Part shown: in pieces, positions 7,706-16,103 of the stretch | How the letters are laid out: each line of letters opens with the position of its first letter | Numbering within the stretch: position 1 is the stretch's first letter | DNA from: an uncultured Azospirillum sp. | GTDB lineage: Bacteria > Pseudomonadota > Alphaproteobacteria > Azospirillales > Azospirillaceae | Direction of reading: 5' to 3' | NCBI RefSeq assembly: GCF_946480385.1 | Contig: NZ_CAMLJP010000062.1 | Span: 1-36,825, forward strand | Length of the DNA: 36,825 bases | The notes under the pieces: generated by a model | The model's input: only the letters and a program-made list of their open reading frames with translations | What the model was told of the DNA's origin: nothing | Databases searched by the model: none | Made by a program: the position numbers and the translations under genes

Positions 7706-8038
7706 TCAGGACAGAGCCCGCGCGGGCGTCGGCGCCCCACCCTCCTGTACCTCGTTGATGCGGTTCTTCAGCACATGGCTGGCACGGAAGACCAGGACCC
7801 GGCGCGGCAGGATCGGCACCTCTTCCCCGGTCTTGGGGTTGCGGCCGATTCGCTCGCCCTTCTGGCGGACCTGAAAGCTGCCGAAGGACGAGATCTTCAC
7901 CATCTCCCCCCGGGCGAGCGCATCGGAAATCTCGTCCAGTACGGTTTCGACCAGATCGGCCGATTCATTGCGCGAAAGACCGACTTCCTGATAGACGGCT
8001 TCGCTCAATTGCGCGCGCGTGACGGTGTTTTGCGACAT
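7706..8038 (-). CDS. ihfA: Integration host factor subunit alpha
   Basis: A 110-residue HU/IHF-family DNA-bending protein that pairs with IhfB in the nucleoid. The arm region [12 protein letters not shown] (residues 66-77) holds the intercalating proline P68, and [14 protein letters not shown] precedes it as in the family. The start at MSQNTV is favoured by GGGGAGG about eight bases upstream. It sits between fabH (157 bases upstream) and merR. The C-terminal tail ([13 protein letters not shown]) is variable and likely unstructured. Confidence 0.95.
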   Translation of the reverse strand: MSQNTVTRAQLSEAVYQEVGLSRNESADLVETVLDEISDALARGEMVKISSFGSFQVRQKGERIGRNPKTGEEVPILPRRVLVFRASHVLKNRINEVQEGGAPTPARALS

Positions 8039-8194
8039 TGTTCGACCTCCCCCCGCAACCATTGCGAAGACGGTAATCCGGGGGAAGAAGGTCCGTCAAT
8101 TCAAAAGCTTGGCAGCCGTAAACGGCCCGGCCGAAGTCCGGCCGGGGTTGCAGCGCAGCATGCTGACGGGAAACGGGGAACGAACGCCGGCGGC

Positions 8195-9166
8195 TTACCA
8201 GCGGATCAGCGCCGAACCCCAGGTCAGCCCGCCTCCGATGGCTTCCATCAGGATCAGGTCGCCGCGCTTGATGCGACCGTCGGCCACCGCCTCGCCCAGC
8301 GCCAGCGGGATCGACGCGGCCGAGGTATTGCCGTGGCGGTCCACCGTCAGGACGACCTTCTCCGGCGACAGCTTCATCTTGCGGGCCAGCCCGTCGATGA
8401 TGCGGCGGTTGGCCTGGTGCGGCACCATCCAGTCGATATCGGTCGACTCGAGGCCGTTGGCGACCAGAGCCTCCTCCACCACCGCCGACAGCTTGGACAC
8501 GGCATGGCGGAAGATTTCCTGCCCGTGCATGCGGACATGGCCGATGGTGCCCGTCGACGACGCGCCGCCATCGACATAGAGCAGGTCGTACTGGGTGCCG
8601 TCGGAATGCAGGTGGGTGGACAGCACGCCACGGTCGGACGAATCGCCCTTGCCCTCATAGGCGTCCAGGACGATGGCGCCGGCGCCGTCGCCGAACAGAA
8701 CGCAGGTGGTGCGGTCGTTCCAGTCGAGAAGGCGGGAGAAGGTCTCCGCCCCGATCACCAGGGCGCGGCGCGCCTGACCGTTGCGCAGGAAATTGTCGGC
8801 CACCGACATGGCATAGACGAATCCGGCGCAAACCGCCTGGATGTCCATGGCGAAGCCCTTGGTCCCCAGCGCCGCCTGCACCTTGGTGGCGGTCGCCGGG
8901 AAGGTGTTGTCGGGCGTGGTGGTGGCCAGGATGATGCAGTCGATGCTGCTGGCCGGCACGCCGGCATGCTCCAGCGCGCGGGTCGCCGCAGCGATGGCGA
9001 GGTCGGAGGTCTTCTCCCCCTCCGCGGCGATGTGGCGGGACTTGATGCCGGTGCGCTGGACGATCCATTCGTCCGACGTGTCGACCCGCTGTTCCAGATC
9101 TTGGTTGGTGACGACGTTGGACGGCAGGAAGATACCGCAACCCAGAACTCGGGAACGCATGACCAT
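8195..9166 (-). CDS. fabH: Beta-ketoacyl-ACP synthase III
   Basis: A 323-residue thiolase-fold enzyme that condenses acetyl-CoA with malonyl-ACP to begin fatty acid synthesis. The catalytic triad is visible: C113 in [10 protein letters not shown]250 in VPHQANRR and N280 in [10 protein letters not shown]. The GGG-like loop near the C-terminus is [12 protein letters not shown]. Two start codons lie six bases apart (9166 and 9160); either fits. It begins three bases after plsX ends, so the two are translationally close and surely co-transcribed. Confidence 0.96.
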   Translation of the reverse strand: MVMRSRVLGCGIFLPSNVVTNQDLEQRVDTSDEWIVQRTGIKSRHIAAEGEKTSDLAIAAATRALEHAGVPASSIDCIILATTTPDNTFPATATKVQAALGTKGFAMDIQAVCAGFVYAMSVADNFLRNGQARRALVIGAETFSRLLDWNDRTTCVLFGDGAGAIVLDAYEGKGDSSDRGVLSTHLHSDGTQYDLLYVDGGASSTGTIGHVRMHGQEIFRHAVSKLSAVVEEALVANGLESTDIDWMVPHQANRRIIDGLARKMKLSPEKVVLTVDRHGNTSAASIPLALGEAVADGRIKRGDLILMEAIGGGLTWGSALIRW

Positions 9167-9169
9167 TGT

Positions 9170-10222
9170 TCAGCCCGCCGCCGCCTTCGTGTCGGGAAGA
9201 GGGTTCGCGTCGGCTATGCGCCCCATCTCTTCCTTGATGCGTTCGTTGAAGCCATGTGTCGCCAGATTGACGGCGACCGCAACGGCATTGGCGAAGCCGA
9301 CCGCGTCGGTGCCGCCATGGCTCTTCACGCAGACGCCGCGCAGACCCAGGAACATCGCGCCGTTGTAGCGGCGTGGGTCGATCCGCTCGCGGAAACGCTT
9401 GAAGGCGCCGCGTGCCAGCAGATAGCCGATCCGTGCCAGGAATGACGTCGCGAAGGTCCGGCGCAGGAATTCGGAGAACAGTTTGGCCGTGCCCTCCGCC
9501 GTCTTCAGCGCGACATTGCCGGTGAAGCCGTCGGTGACGATGACGTCGACCGTTCCCAACCCGATGTCCGTGCCCTCGACGAAGCCATGGAAACGGCCGG
9601 GCAGCGGCATGTCGCGCAGGCTGGCCGCCGCGGCACGCACCACCTCGTTGCCCTTCATGTCCTCCGACCCGATGTTCAGCACACCGATCGACGGCTCCGG
9701 AAGGCCTAGGATGGCACGCGCGAAGACGGCCCCCATCACGGCGAACTGGACGAGATTTTCCGGCTGGCATTCGGCGTTGGCGCCGAGGTCCAGCATCACG
9801 CTCTCGCCCCGTTGCGTCGGGAAGAAGGAGGCCATCGCCGGCCGGTCGATGCCAGGCAGCGTCTTCAGCACGAATTTCGCCATCGCCATCAGGGCGCCGG
9901 TGTTGCCGGCCGACACCACGCAGGCAGCCTCGCCCGCCGCGACGGCGTCGATGGCAAGCCGCATGCTGGACTGGCGTCCCGCGCGCAGTGCCACTGCCGG
10001 CTTGGCGTCACCGGCCACGAAGTCGGCGGTGTGGCGGATTTCCGCCACCGCCTTCAACGCAGGCCGCTGGTTCAGCAGCGGTTCGAGCCGCTGCTGGTCG
10101 CCGTACAGCAGAAAGCGCACGTCGGGATGGCGCTCCCGCGCGATGTCCGCCCCGGCAACGACCATGTCGGGACCGTGATCGCCACCCATGGCATCCAGGG
10201 CGATGGTCAGGCGCTGGCTCAC
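9170..10222 (-). CDS. plsX: Phosphate acyltransferase PlsX
   Basis: A 350-residue enzyme that converts acyl-ACP to acyl-phosphate, the acyl donor for PlsY in phospholipid synthesis. The family start IALDAMGGDHGPDMVVAGA is intact, followed by SAGNTGALMAMAKF, LDLGANAE and VIVTDGFTGNVALK in the expected order. Length is typical. It lies between rpmF and fabH, the same order (yceD-rpmF-plsX-fabH) as in E. coli. Confidence 0.96.
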   Translation of the reverse strand: MSQRLTIALDAMGGDHGPDMVVAGADIARERHPDVRFLLYGDQQRLEPLLNQRPALKAVAEIRHTADFVAGDAKPAVALRAGRQSSMRLAIDAVAAGEAACVVSAGNTGALMAMAKFVLKTLPGIDRPAMASFFPTQRGESVMLDLGANAECQPENLVQFAVMGAVFARAILGLPEPSIGVLNIGSEDMKGNEVVRAAAASLRDMPLPGRFHGFVEGTDIGLGTVDVIVTDGFTGNVALKTAEGTAKLFSEFLRRTFATSFLARIGYLLARGAFKRFRERIDPRRYNGAMFLGLRGVCVKSHGGTDAVGFANAVAVAVNLATHGFNERIKEEMGRIADANPLPDTKAAAG

Positions 10223-10304
10223 CGCGAACAGGCTCCCCGGCTTGGACCCCGGCAGGGGCGACCAGCGCCCCCGGTCATCGGGACCTTAGACAACGCGATC
10301 CGGA

Positions 10305-10493
10305 TCAAGCGGCCGCGGTGCCGCTCTGAACCACTTCACGCTGGTCGTAATGGCCGCAAGACCCGCAGACGTGGTGCGGACGCTTCAGCTCGCCGCAGTT
10401 CGGGCACTCGTTGTAGGCCGAGGTCGGCAGAGCGTGGTGCGAACGACGCATGTTGCGCCGCGACTTGGAGGTCTTCTTCTTCGGAACAGCCAT
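10305..10493 (-). CDS. rpmF: 50S ribosomal protein L32
   Basis: A 62-residue ribosomal protein with the standard start [17 protein letters not shown] and a zinc ribbon: C30, C33, C43 and C46 (CPNC and CGSC). Four cysteines mark it as the zinc-containing form. A hairpin sits in its leader and a likely promoter lies further upstream, so it can be expressed apart from yceD. Confidence 0.97.
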   Translation of the reverse strand: MAVPKKKTSKSRRNMRRSHHALPTSAYNECPNCGELKRPHHVCGSCGHYDQREVVQSGTAAA

Positions 10494-10518
10494 GACCGTA
10501 AACTCTCTTCATTGGAAA

Positions 10519-10542
10519 GGGCGGCCCGAACAGGGGCCGCCC
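10519..10542 (-). promoter_or_regulatory. Hairpin in rpmF leader
   Basis: GGGCGGCCC at 10519-10527 pairs perfectly with GGGCCGCCC at 10534-10542 across a six-base loop. On the minus strand it is followed by CTTTCC and lies 25 bases before the L32 start. It may be a weak terminator after yceD or an attenuator controlling rpmF. Confidence 0.5.
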
Positions 10543-10647
10543 AGCGCGAGCGGCATTCAATAAGGCAAATGCCCCCAAAGGGCAAGCCCGAACAACCCCC
10601 ATTTCGCAACCCCGCGCCGCTCATTGGTGGGGGTGGAAATGCCGGCC

Positions 10648-10675
10648 CTTATACAAGCCGCGGCGGGGAAAGCAA
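10648..10675 (-). promoter_or_regulatory. Likely promoter of rpmF-plsX-fabH
   Basis: On the minus strand TTGCTT and TATAAG are separated by 16 bases, just after the yceD stop and about 155 bases before the rpmF start. This would give a long leader containing the hairpin at 10519-10542. Confidence 0.5.
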
Positions 10676-10683
10676 CAGTGCGA

Positions 10684-11259
10684 TCACTTCCGCGACTTCA
10701 ACTGCTGCAGAACGGCGAAGGGATTGGGCTTCTCGGGCTCTTCCGCCACCTCTTCCTCCGCCGGGTCCTCATCGTAGCCTTCGAATTCCACCCCTTCTGC
10801 ATGCGGATAGGGGTCGAGTCCCAGCGACAGGTGCTGCGCCGTCAGCTCGCCGATGTCGATTCGGTTGTTCTCCATCGGCTCGGGAATGTCCTCGTCCGAC
10901 AGGGAGGGGTCGAAATCGACCTCCAGCCCCTGGTCCTCGATCATCGACGGCGGGGCGAACAGCGCATCGAAGCTCTCGCTGACATGGGCGGGCACCGGTT
11001 CCAGCGTGACGACGCAGGTCTGCACCACGTCGGCCTCCAACTGGCCGGAAACGCGGATCATCTGGCCGCCGCGCACCGCGCGCAGCTTCACCGTGGCGGT
11101 CAGGTTGCCGATCGCCTCCAGTTCCAGCCGTTCGGCCAGCGCCTTGCGCTCCGTCTCCGTCGCTTCGATGGTTTCGGTCACGTCGGCGCGGCGCACCGCG
11201 TCGGCAGGGACGATGCGCGAGAATTCCGGGGCCGGCAGGGCACCGTTGGCAGGACTCAT
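10684..11259 (-). CDS. YceD/DUF177 family protein, large-subunit ribosome assembly
   Basis: A 191-residue cytoplasmic protein of the DUF177 (YceD) family. The typical core is seen: a beta-rich N-terminal half with LTATVKLRAVRGGQMIRVSGQLEADVVQTCVVTLEPV, the VxQxCVVTLEPV signature, then the conserved DIGELTAQHLSLGLDPYPH segment. The C-terminus is very acidic and ends NPFAVLQQLKSRK, also typical. YceD proteins have been linked to 23S rRNA folding in plants and bacteria. It precedes rpmF as in E. coli. The ATG at 11259 gives the family start; an upstream ATG in frame is not supported. Confidence 0.85.
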   Translation of the reverse strand: MSPANGALPAPEFSRIVPADAVRRADVTETIEATETERKALAERLELEAIGNLTATVKLRAVRGGQMIRVSGQLEADVVQTCVVTLEPVPAHVSESFDALFAPPSMIEDQGLEVDFDPSLSDEDIPEPMENNRIDIGELTAQHLSLGLDPYPHAEGVEFEGYDEDPAEEEVAEEPEKPNPFAVLQQLKSRK

Positions 11260-11405
11260 GGCGAAAGACTCTCTGATCGAAAACCGAAACGGCCGGGGCG
11301 CTCGCGCAACCGGCATCTGCTCGAGTCACATGCAGCCGACGGGCCGGAAAGGCAAGCCCTCCGGCATCGGACGGCCCTCAGCACCCCTCATATATAGTGT
11401 GGGCC

Positions 11406-11987
11406 TCACGCCGGCACCGGCGCGAAGAGGACCTCCCCCCGCATCAGCGACTCCAGCGGCTGGGCGTCGAGCGCCGCGGCGCAGGCGCGGACATAGGCGG
11501 TCATGGCCGCCAGCACGCCGTCCGGCACCGGATCGACCGTGCCGTAGAGGTTGTTGTCCAGCGCCACCTCCAGCCTGCCGTCGCCGGAGTCGGCCAGCGC
11601 CTCGTCATAGGCGCGGATTCGCCCGGCCATGCCACGCGCCATCGTCTTGACCTTCCTGGCGATGCCGCTGTCGCCGGCCCCCATCTCCAGCAGCGACTTC
11701 TCGAAATCGTCGACCATCGTCTCATAGAGGCGCTGCGACAATTTGGCGGCCTCGGCGCCCTGCCCCTTCAGCCGGCGCATCACCAGCAGCAGATGCAGCG
11801 CCACCATCTCGAACCGCCCGTCGAGCGTGTCGGGCACGGCGAGCGCACTGTAGAAGGCCGGCTCGCGGGCCCGGCCGACGATGGCGGTGAACAGCCCGCC
11901 CACCGCAGTGGCCTTGCGGGCACGGGTGCCGCCGCCGATACCGGACATCAAAGGGGCCAGCAGACGGCCGATAAAGCTTCCTGACAC
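11406..11987 (-). CDS. Ubiquinol-cytochrome c chaperone (CBP3) family protein
   Basis: About 193 residues. The CBP3 domain is clear: GLFTAIVGRAREPAFYSALAVPDTLDGRFEMVALHLLLVMRRLK, followed by LSQRLYETMVDDFEKSLLEMGAGDSGIARKVKTMARGMAGRI and the NLYGTV motif. These proteins assist assembly of cytochrome b into the bc1 complex at the inner membrane. No ATG gives a convincing start: a GTG at 11987 with GGAGG about 11 bases upstream is preferred, while an ATG at 11948 would shorten it by 13 residues without a ribosome site. It is divergent from bamE, an arrangement seen in many alphaproteobacteria, and lies upstream of yceD. Confidence 0.85.
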   Translation of the reverse strand: MSGSFIGRLLAPLMSGIGGGTRARKATAVGGLFTAIVGRAREPAFYSALAVPDTLDGRFEMVALHLLLVMRRLKGQGAEAAKLSQRLYETMVDDFEKSLLEMGAGDSGIARKVKTMARGMAGRIRAYDEALADSGDGRLEVALDNNLYGTVDPVPDGVLAAMTAYVRACAAALDAQPLESLMRGEVLFAPVPA

Positions 11988-12119
11988 GAACGGCAGCCCC
12001 TCCCCGACTCGGAGTCTCGTTGACAGGGCGAAGCAGCCGGTGCGATTGTCCCGCCCGGAGACTGTCCACAGCCGTGGACGGCCTCCCTGCCCCGCCGGCT
12101 CCATCATAGCCCGAGCACC

Positions 12120-12614
12120 ATGACCAGATCGAACTTTTCCGCCCCCCGCACCGTCATTCGCACCGCCCTGCTGGGCAGCGTCCTGCTCGCCGGCCTCGCC
12201 GCGACCGGCTGCTCGCCCATCGTCGCCACCCGCGGCAACCTGACGGACCCGCAGCTGGTGGCGGAGCTGCAGCCGGGCCAGAGCCGGCGCGACGACGTCG
12301 CCGCGGTGCTGGGCACGCCGACCTCGGTCGGAACCTTCGATCCGAACGTCTGGTACTACATTGGCCAGAAGACCGAGAAGACCGCCTTCTTCGAACCGGA
12401 AGTGACCGAGCGCCGCGTCGTCGTCGCCCATTTCGACGACAACGGCGTCCTGCGCGAGATCAAGACGCTCGACAAGTCGGCCGGCCAGGACGTCGATCTG
12501 GTGGAGCGCACCACCCCGACCGCCGGTCGCGAGATGGGCTTCCTGGAACAGATGATGGGCAACGTCGGCCGCTTCTCCGCCAAGGACACCAAGGGCAAGG
12601 GTCCCGGCAGCTGA
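12120..12614 (+). CDS. bamE: Outer membrane assembly lipoprotein BamE
   Basis: A 164-residue SmpA/OmlA-family lipoprotein. The signal peptide ends in the lipobox LAATGC with the lipidated cysteine at residue 31. The BamE core follows: LVAELQPGQSRRDDVAAVLGTPTSVGTFDPNVWYYIGQKTEK, with the VxxxLGTP and WYYI features of the family, then a beta strand ending VVVAHFDDNGVLREI. It is part of the Bam complex that inserts outer membrane proteins. The C-terminal 35 residues are a basic, probably flexible tail. It begins 14 bases before ribD's GTG start downstream and may share transcripts with the rib genes. Confidence 0.93.
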   Translation: MTRSNFSAPRTVIRTALLGSVLLAGLAATGCSPIVATRGNLTDPQLVAELQPGQSRRDDVAAVLGTPTSVGTFDPNVWYYIGQKTEKTAFFEPEVTERRVVVAHFDDNGVLREIKTLDKSAGQDVDLVERTTPTAGREMGFLEQMMGNVGRFSAKDTKGKGPGS

Positions 12615-12628
12615 TAAAGCCGCCCACT

Positions 12629-13765
12629 GTGCCCATCGACGCCGATACCGACCTGCGCCACATGCGCGCCGCCCTGTCGCTCGCCGCGCGCGGGCTGGGG
12701 CGGACCTGGCCCAATCCGGCGGTCGGCTGCGTTCTGGTCCGCGACGGCGCCGTCATCGGCCGCGGCTGGACCCAGCCCGGCGGCCGTCCGCATGCCGAGA
12801 CGGAGGCTCTGGCCCGCGCCCGCAGCCTCTCCGGCGGAGCGGAAGGCGCCACCGCCTACGTCACGCTCGAACCCTGCAACCACTATGGCAAGACGCTGCC
12901 CTGCGCCCTGGCGCTGGTGGAGGCGAAGGTGGCGCGCGTCGTCGTCGCCTGCCAGGACCCCGACCCGCGGGTTGCCGGCGGCGGTCTGGCCCGGCTGCGC
13001 GATGCCGGCATAGCGGTCACCACCGGCGTCTGCGAGGCCGAGGCGCTGGCCCTCAACGAAGGTTTCTTCAACCGCATCACGCTGGGCCGCCCGCTGGTCA
13101 CACTGAAAATCGCCAGCACGCTGGATGGCCGCATCGCCACCGCCACCGGCGAGTCGCAATGGATCACCGGCCCGACCGCCCGCGCCTGGGGTCACCGGCT
13201 GCGCGCCGGCCACGACGCCATCCTGGTCGGCATCGGCACCGCGCTGGCCGACGATCCCGAACTGACCTGCCGCCTGCCCGGCCTGGAAGACCGCAGCCCG
13301 GTGCGCGTGATGCTGGACAGCAACCTGCGCCTGCCCCCGACGGCGAAGCTCGCGACCGGTGCCGGCCGCATCCCGACCTGGGTCGTCACCGGCCCCTCTC
13401 CCGACCCCGCCCGGACCGAGGCGCTGGTCGCTCTCGGAGTCGAGGTGATCCCGGTCGCCACCGCTGCTGACGGCCGCATCGACCCGGCCGCCGCGATGGC
13501 CGCCCTCGCTGCCCGCGGCATCACCCGCGTTCTGGTGGAAGGCGGTGCGTCCATCGCCGGCGCCCTGCTCGGTGCCGGGTTGGTCGATCGGCTGGAGTGG
13601 TTCCGTGCCGCGTCGCTGATCGGCGGCGACGGGCTGCCGGCAGTCGCCGGCTTCGGAGTCGAGGCGCTGGCCGCCATGGCGCGTTTCGAGCGCACCGCCG
13701 TCCGCAACGCCGGCGCCGACCTGGCCGAAAGCTACCGCCGGATCCCCGCCAAGGCATCGGTCTGA
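12629..13765 (+). CDS. ribD: Bifunctional riboflavin deaminase-reductase RibD
   Basis: A 378-residue two-domain enzyme for the second and third steps of riboflavin synthesis. The N-terminal cytidine deaminase-like domain has zinc ligands H55, C83 and C92 and catalytic E57 (PHAETEAL, LEPCNHYGKTLPC). The reductase domain begins near residue 110 with LVTLKIASTLDGRIATATGESQWITG and includes HDAILVGIGTALADDPELTCR and VLVEGGASIAGALL for NADPH binding. It starts with GTG. In many alphaproteobacteria nrdR lies directly upstream; here bamE does, and nrdR is found beyond hppA on the other strand. Confidence 0.95.
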   Translation: MPIDADTDLRHMRAALSLAARGLGRTWPNPAVGCVLVRDGAVIGRGWTQPGGRPHAETEALARARSLSGGAEGATAYVTLEPCNHYGKTLPCALALVEAKVARVVVACQDPDPRVAGGGLARLRDAGIAVTTGVCEAEALALNEGFFNRITLGRPLVTLKIASTLDGRIATATGESQWITGPTARAWGHRLRAGHDAILVGIGTALADDPELTCRLPGLEDRSPVRVMLDSNLRLPPTAKLATGAGRIPTWVVTGPSPDPARTEALVALGVEVIPVATAADGRIDPAAAMAALAARGITRVLVEGGASIAGALLGAGLVDRLEWFRAASLIGGDGLPAVAGFGVEALAAMARFERTAVRNAGADLAESYRRIPAKASV

Positions 13766-13842
13766 CCGACGCAACAGACCGTTGCGCCGCTTGCTGTGTC
13801 GCGCGCGCTTCCCCTGGCCGCGAAACCTGCTAAATTCCCCGC

Positions 13843-14430
13843 ATGTTCACCGGAATCATCACCGATGTCGGGCGCGTCCAGGCCGTGGAACGGCAGGGCG
13901 ACACCCGGTTCACCATCGAGACCGCCTTCGACACGGAGACGATCGCGATCGGGGCGTCCATCGCCCACAACGGCGTCTGTCTGACGGTCATCGAAAAGGG
14001 ACCGGGGACCTACGTCATCCAGGCGTCGGGGGAAACCCTGTCGAAGACGACGCTCGGCGGCTGGGAAGCCGGCACGCGCGTCAACCTGGAACGCGCGCTG
14101 AAGGTCGGCGACGAGTTGGGCGGGCACATCGTGTCCGGCCATGTCGACGGCGTCGGCCGGCTGGTCTCGATCCGCCCCGAAGGCGAATCGCTGCGCCTGA
14201 CCTTCGAGACGCCGGCCAATCTCGCCAAATACATCGCGCCCAAGGGCTCGGTCGCCATCGACGGCGTGTCGCTGACCGTCAACGAGGTCGAGGGCAGCCG
14301 TTTCGGCGTCAACATCATCCCCCACACCCAGACCGCCACCACCTTCGGCGGGCTGAAGGAGGGCGATCCGGTCAATCTCGAAATCGATATGCTGGCGCGC
14401 TATGTCGCCCGGCTCGCGGGGCAGGAATGA
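13843..14430 (+). CDS. ribE: Riboflavin synthase alpha chain
   Basis: A 195-residue enzyme that dismutates two 6,7-dimethyl-8-ribityllumazine molecules to riboflavin. It has the characteristic start MFTGIITDVG and two repeated lumazine barrels: the first contains IAHNGVCLTV, the second IDGVSLTVNEVEG; SGHVDGVG lies between them. Length is typical. The stop overlaps the start of ribBA (ATGA). No FMN riboswitch is present in the 77 bases after ribD. Confidence 0.95.
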   Translation: MFTGIITDVGRVQAVERQGDTRFTIETAFDTETIAIGASIAHNGVCLTVIEKGPGTYVIQASGETLSKTTLGGWEAGTRVNLERALKVGDELGGHIVSGHVDGVGRLVSIRPEGESLRLTFETPANLAKYIAPKGSVAIDGVSLTVNEVEGSRFGVNIIPHTQTATTFGGLKEGDPVNLEIDMLARYVARLAGQE

Positions 14431-15581
14431 CGTCCGAGTTTCACAAGTACCTGTCGACGGCCGAAGAGATCATCGAAGAGGCGCGTCAGGGCAGAATGTT
14501 CATCCTGGTCGATGACGAGGACCGGGAAAACGAGGGCGATCTGGTGATCCCCGCCTCCTGCGCCACGCCGGAAGCGGTGAACTTCATGGCCAAGCATGGG
14601 CGCGGCCTGATCTGCCTCACCATGGACCGGCCGAACATCGAACGGCTGCGCCTGCCGCTGATGGCGCAGCAGAACGCCTCGCGCCACCAGACCGCCTTCA
14701 CCGTCTCGATCGAGGCGCGCGAGGGGGTGACCACCGGCATTTCCGCCGCGGACCGCGCCCGCACCATCGCCGTCGCCATAGACCCGGCGTCGGGCCCGCA
14801 GGACCTCGCCACCCCCGGCCACATCTTCCCGCTGCTGGCGCGTGACGGCGGCGTGCTGGTCCGCGCCGGCCATACCGAGGCGTCGGTCGACATCGCCCGG
14901 CTGTCCGGCCACTCCAACTCGGCCGTGATCTGCGAGATCATGAACGACGACGGCACGATGGCCCGCCTGCCGGATCTGGTGCAGTTCGCCCAGTTCCACG
15001 GGCTGAAGGTCGGCACCATCGCCGACCTGATCGCCTATCGCCGCCGCACCGAGACCATCGTCGAGCAGGTGCTGGCCGGCACGCTGGACAGCCGTTATGG
15101 CGGCCGGTTCCAGAGCTATGTCTACGTCAACAAGATCCAGTATGCGGAGCACATCGCGCTGGTGCGTGGCGACATCTCCGGCGACGAGCCGGTGCTGGTG
15201 CGCATGCATGCCCAGTCGGTGCTGGACGACGTGCTGGGCGACCGCAACTCCGGCCGCGACAACGACCTCCACGCCTCGATGGAGCTGATCGCCAAGGAAG
15301 GCCGCGGCGTCATCGTGCTTCTGCGCGAGCCGAACCCGAACGGCCTGTCGGTCACGCTGAAGGCCCGGCTGGAAGGTCAGGCCAGCAGCGTGCCGGAGCT
15401 GCGCGATTACGGCATCGGCGCGCAGATCCTGCTGGATCTGGGCGTGCGCAAGATGGAGCTGATCTCCAACCGCAAGAAGCCGATCATCGGGCTGGAGGGC
15501 TACGGCCTGACCGTGGTCGGCCACCGCGCGATCGGCCCCACCACCGATGGAACGGGCGCCGCCGAGCCCGGCGACGATTGA
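14427..15581 (+). CDS. ribBA: 3,4-dihydroxy-2-butanone 4-phosphate synthase with degenerate GTP cyclohydrolase II domain
   Basis: A 384-residue two-domain protein. The N-terminal half (about residues 1-205) is an intact RibB: VDDEDRENEGDLVIPA, HGRGLICLTM, RHQTAFTVSI, GVTTGISAADRA and RAGHTEASVDI are all present, so it should make dihydroxybutanone phosphate from ribulose 5-phosphate. The C-terminal half follows the GTP cyclohydrolase II fold (VLVRMHAQSVLDDVLG, EGRGVIVLLRE, RDYGIGAQILLDLGVRKMELIS) but the three zinc cysteines of the usual CxxxxxxxxxxCxC motif are missing; the segment reads DRNSGRDNDLHAS. Cyclohydrolase activity is therefore unlikely, and a separate ribA is expected elsewhere. 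Start overlaps the ribE stop. Confidence 0.93.
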   Translation: MTSEFHKYLSTAEEIIEEARQGRMFILVDDEDRENEGDLVIPASCATPEAVNFMAKHGRGLICLTMDRPNIERLRLPLMAQQNASRHQTAFTVSIEAREGVTTGISAADRARTIAVAIDPASGPQDLATPGHIFPLLARDGGVLVRAGHTEASVDIARLSGHSNSAVICEIMNDDGTMARLPDLVQFAQFHGLKVGTIADLIAYRRRTETIVEQVLAGTLDSRYGGRFQSYVYVNKIQYAEHIALVRGDISGDEPVLVRMHAQSVLDDVLGDRNSGRDNDLHASMELIAKEGRGVIVLLREPNPNGLSVTLKARLEGQASSVPELRDYGIGAQILLDLGVRKMELISNRKKPIIGLEGYGLTVVGHRAIGPTTDGTGAAEPGDD

Positions 15582-15603
15582 GGAAGGGACTGGTCTCCGC
15601 CGG

Positions 15604-16068
15604 ATGACCGACACGCCCCACATCATGGTCGTGGACGCGCGCGTCCACGAGGACATCGCCGACGAGTTGGCGCGTGGCGCCGTCGCGGAACTGGACCGCG
15701 CCGGCGCCACGCACATCCGCTATGGCGTGCCCGGCTGTCTGGAGCTTCCGGCGGCGATCATGTACGCCATCCGCTCGATGGATTTCTTCACCGCCCGCAA
15801 GCGCTTCGACGGCTATGTCGCGCTGGGCTGCGTGATCCGGGGCGAGACGACGCGGTACGAAACGATCTGTGCCGAAAGCGCCCGCGGCTTGCAGGATCTG
15901 GCGCTGCGTTACAGTCTGGCGGTCGGAAACGGCATCCTGACGGTGGAAAACCGCGAGCAGGCCTGGGCGCGGGCCAATGTCGGATCGGTCAATATGGGCG
16001 GCCGTGCCGCGCGGGCCTGTCTTGACATGATTGACCTGAAGCGCAAATTCCGCCTCTATCCGCGCTGA
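15604..16068 (+). CDS. ribH: 6,7-dimethyl-8-ribityllumazine synthase, divergent active site
   Basis: A 154-residue lumazine synthase family member. The fold landmarks are clear: VPGCLELPAAIMYA (residues 42-55, with the ribityl-binding Glu), GYVALGCVIRGET (70-82) and VGNGILTVENREQAWARA. Two active-site positions differ from the norm: residue 84 is Arg where the proton-relaying His of RGxTxHY is expected, and the aromatic of the N-terminal SRFN-like loop is Val (DARVHED). The enzyme may be slow, or a second ribH elsewhere may do the main work. It lies in the expected place between ribBA (22-base gap) and nusB. Confidence 0.88.
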   Translation: MTDTPHIMVVDARVHEDIADELARGAVAELDRAGATHIRYGVPGCLELPAAIMYAIRSMDFFTARKRFDGYVALGCVIRGETTRYETICAESARGLQDLALRYSLAVGNGILTVENREQAWARANVGSVNMGGRAARACLDMIDLKRKFRLYPR

Positions 16069-16103
16069 CCCCGACATCTCCTCTCTTTTAGCGACTGTAG
16101 ATC

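Noticed and set aside
13766..13842. FMN riboswitch between ribD and ribE
   Set aside because: The gap is 77 bases and lacks the conserved RFN elements.
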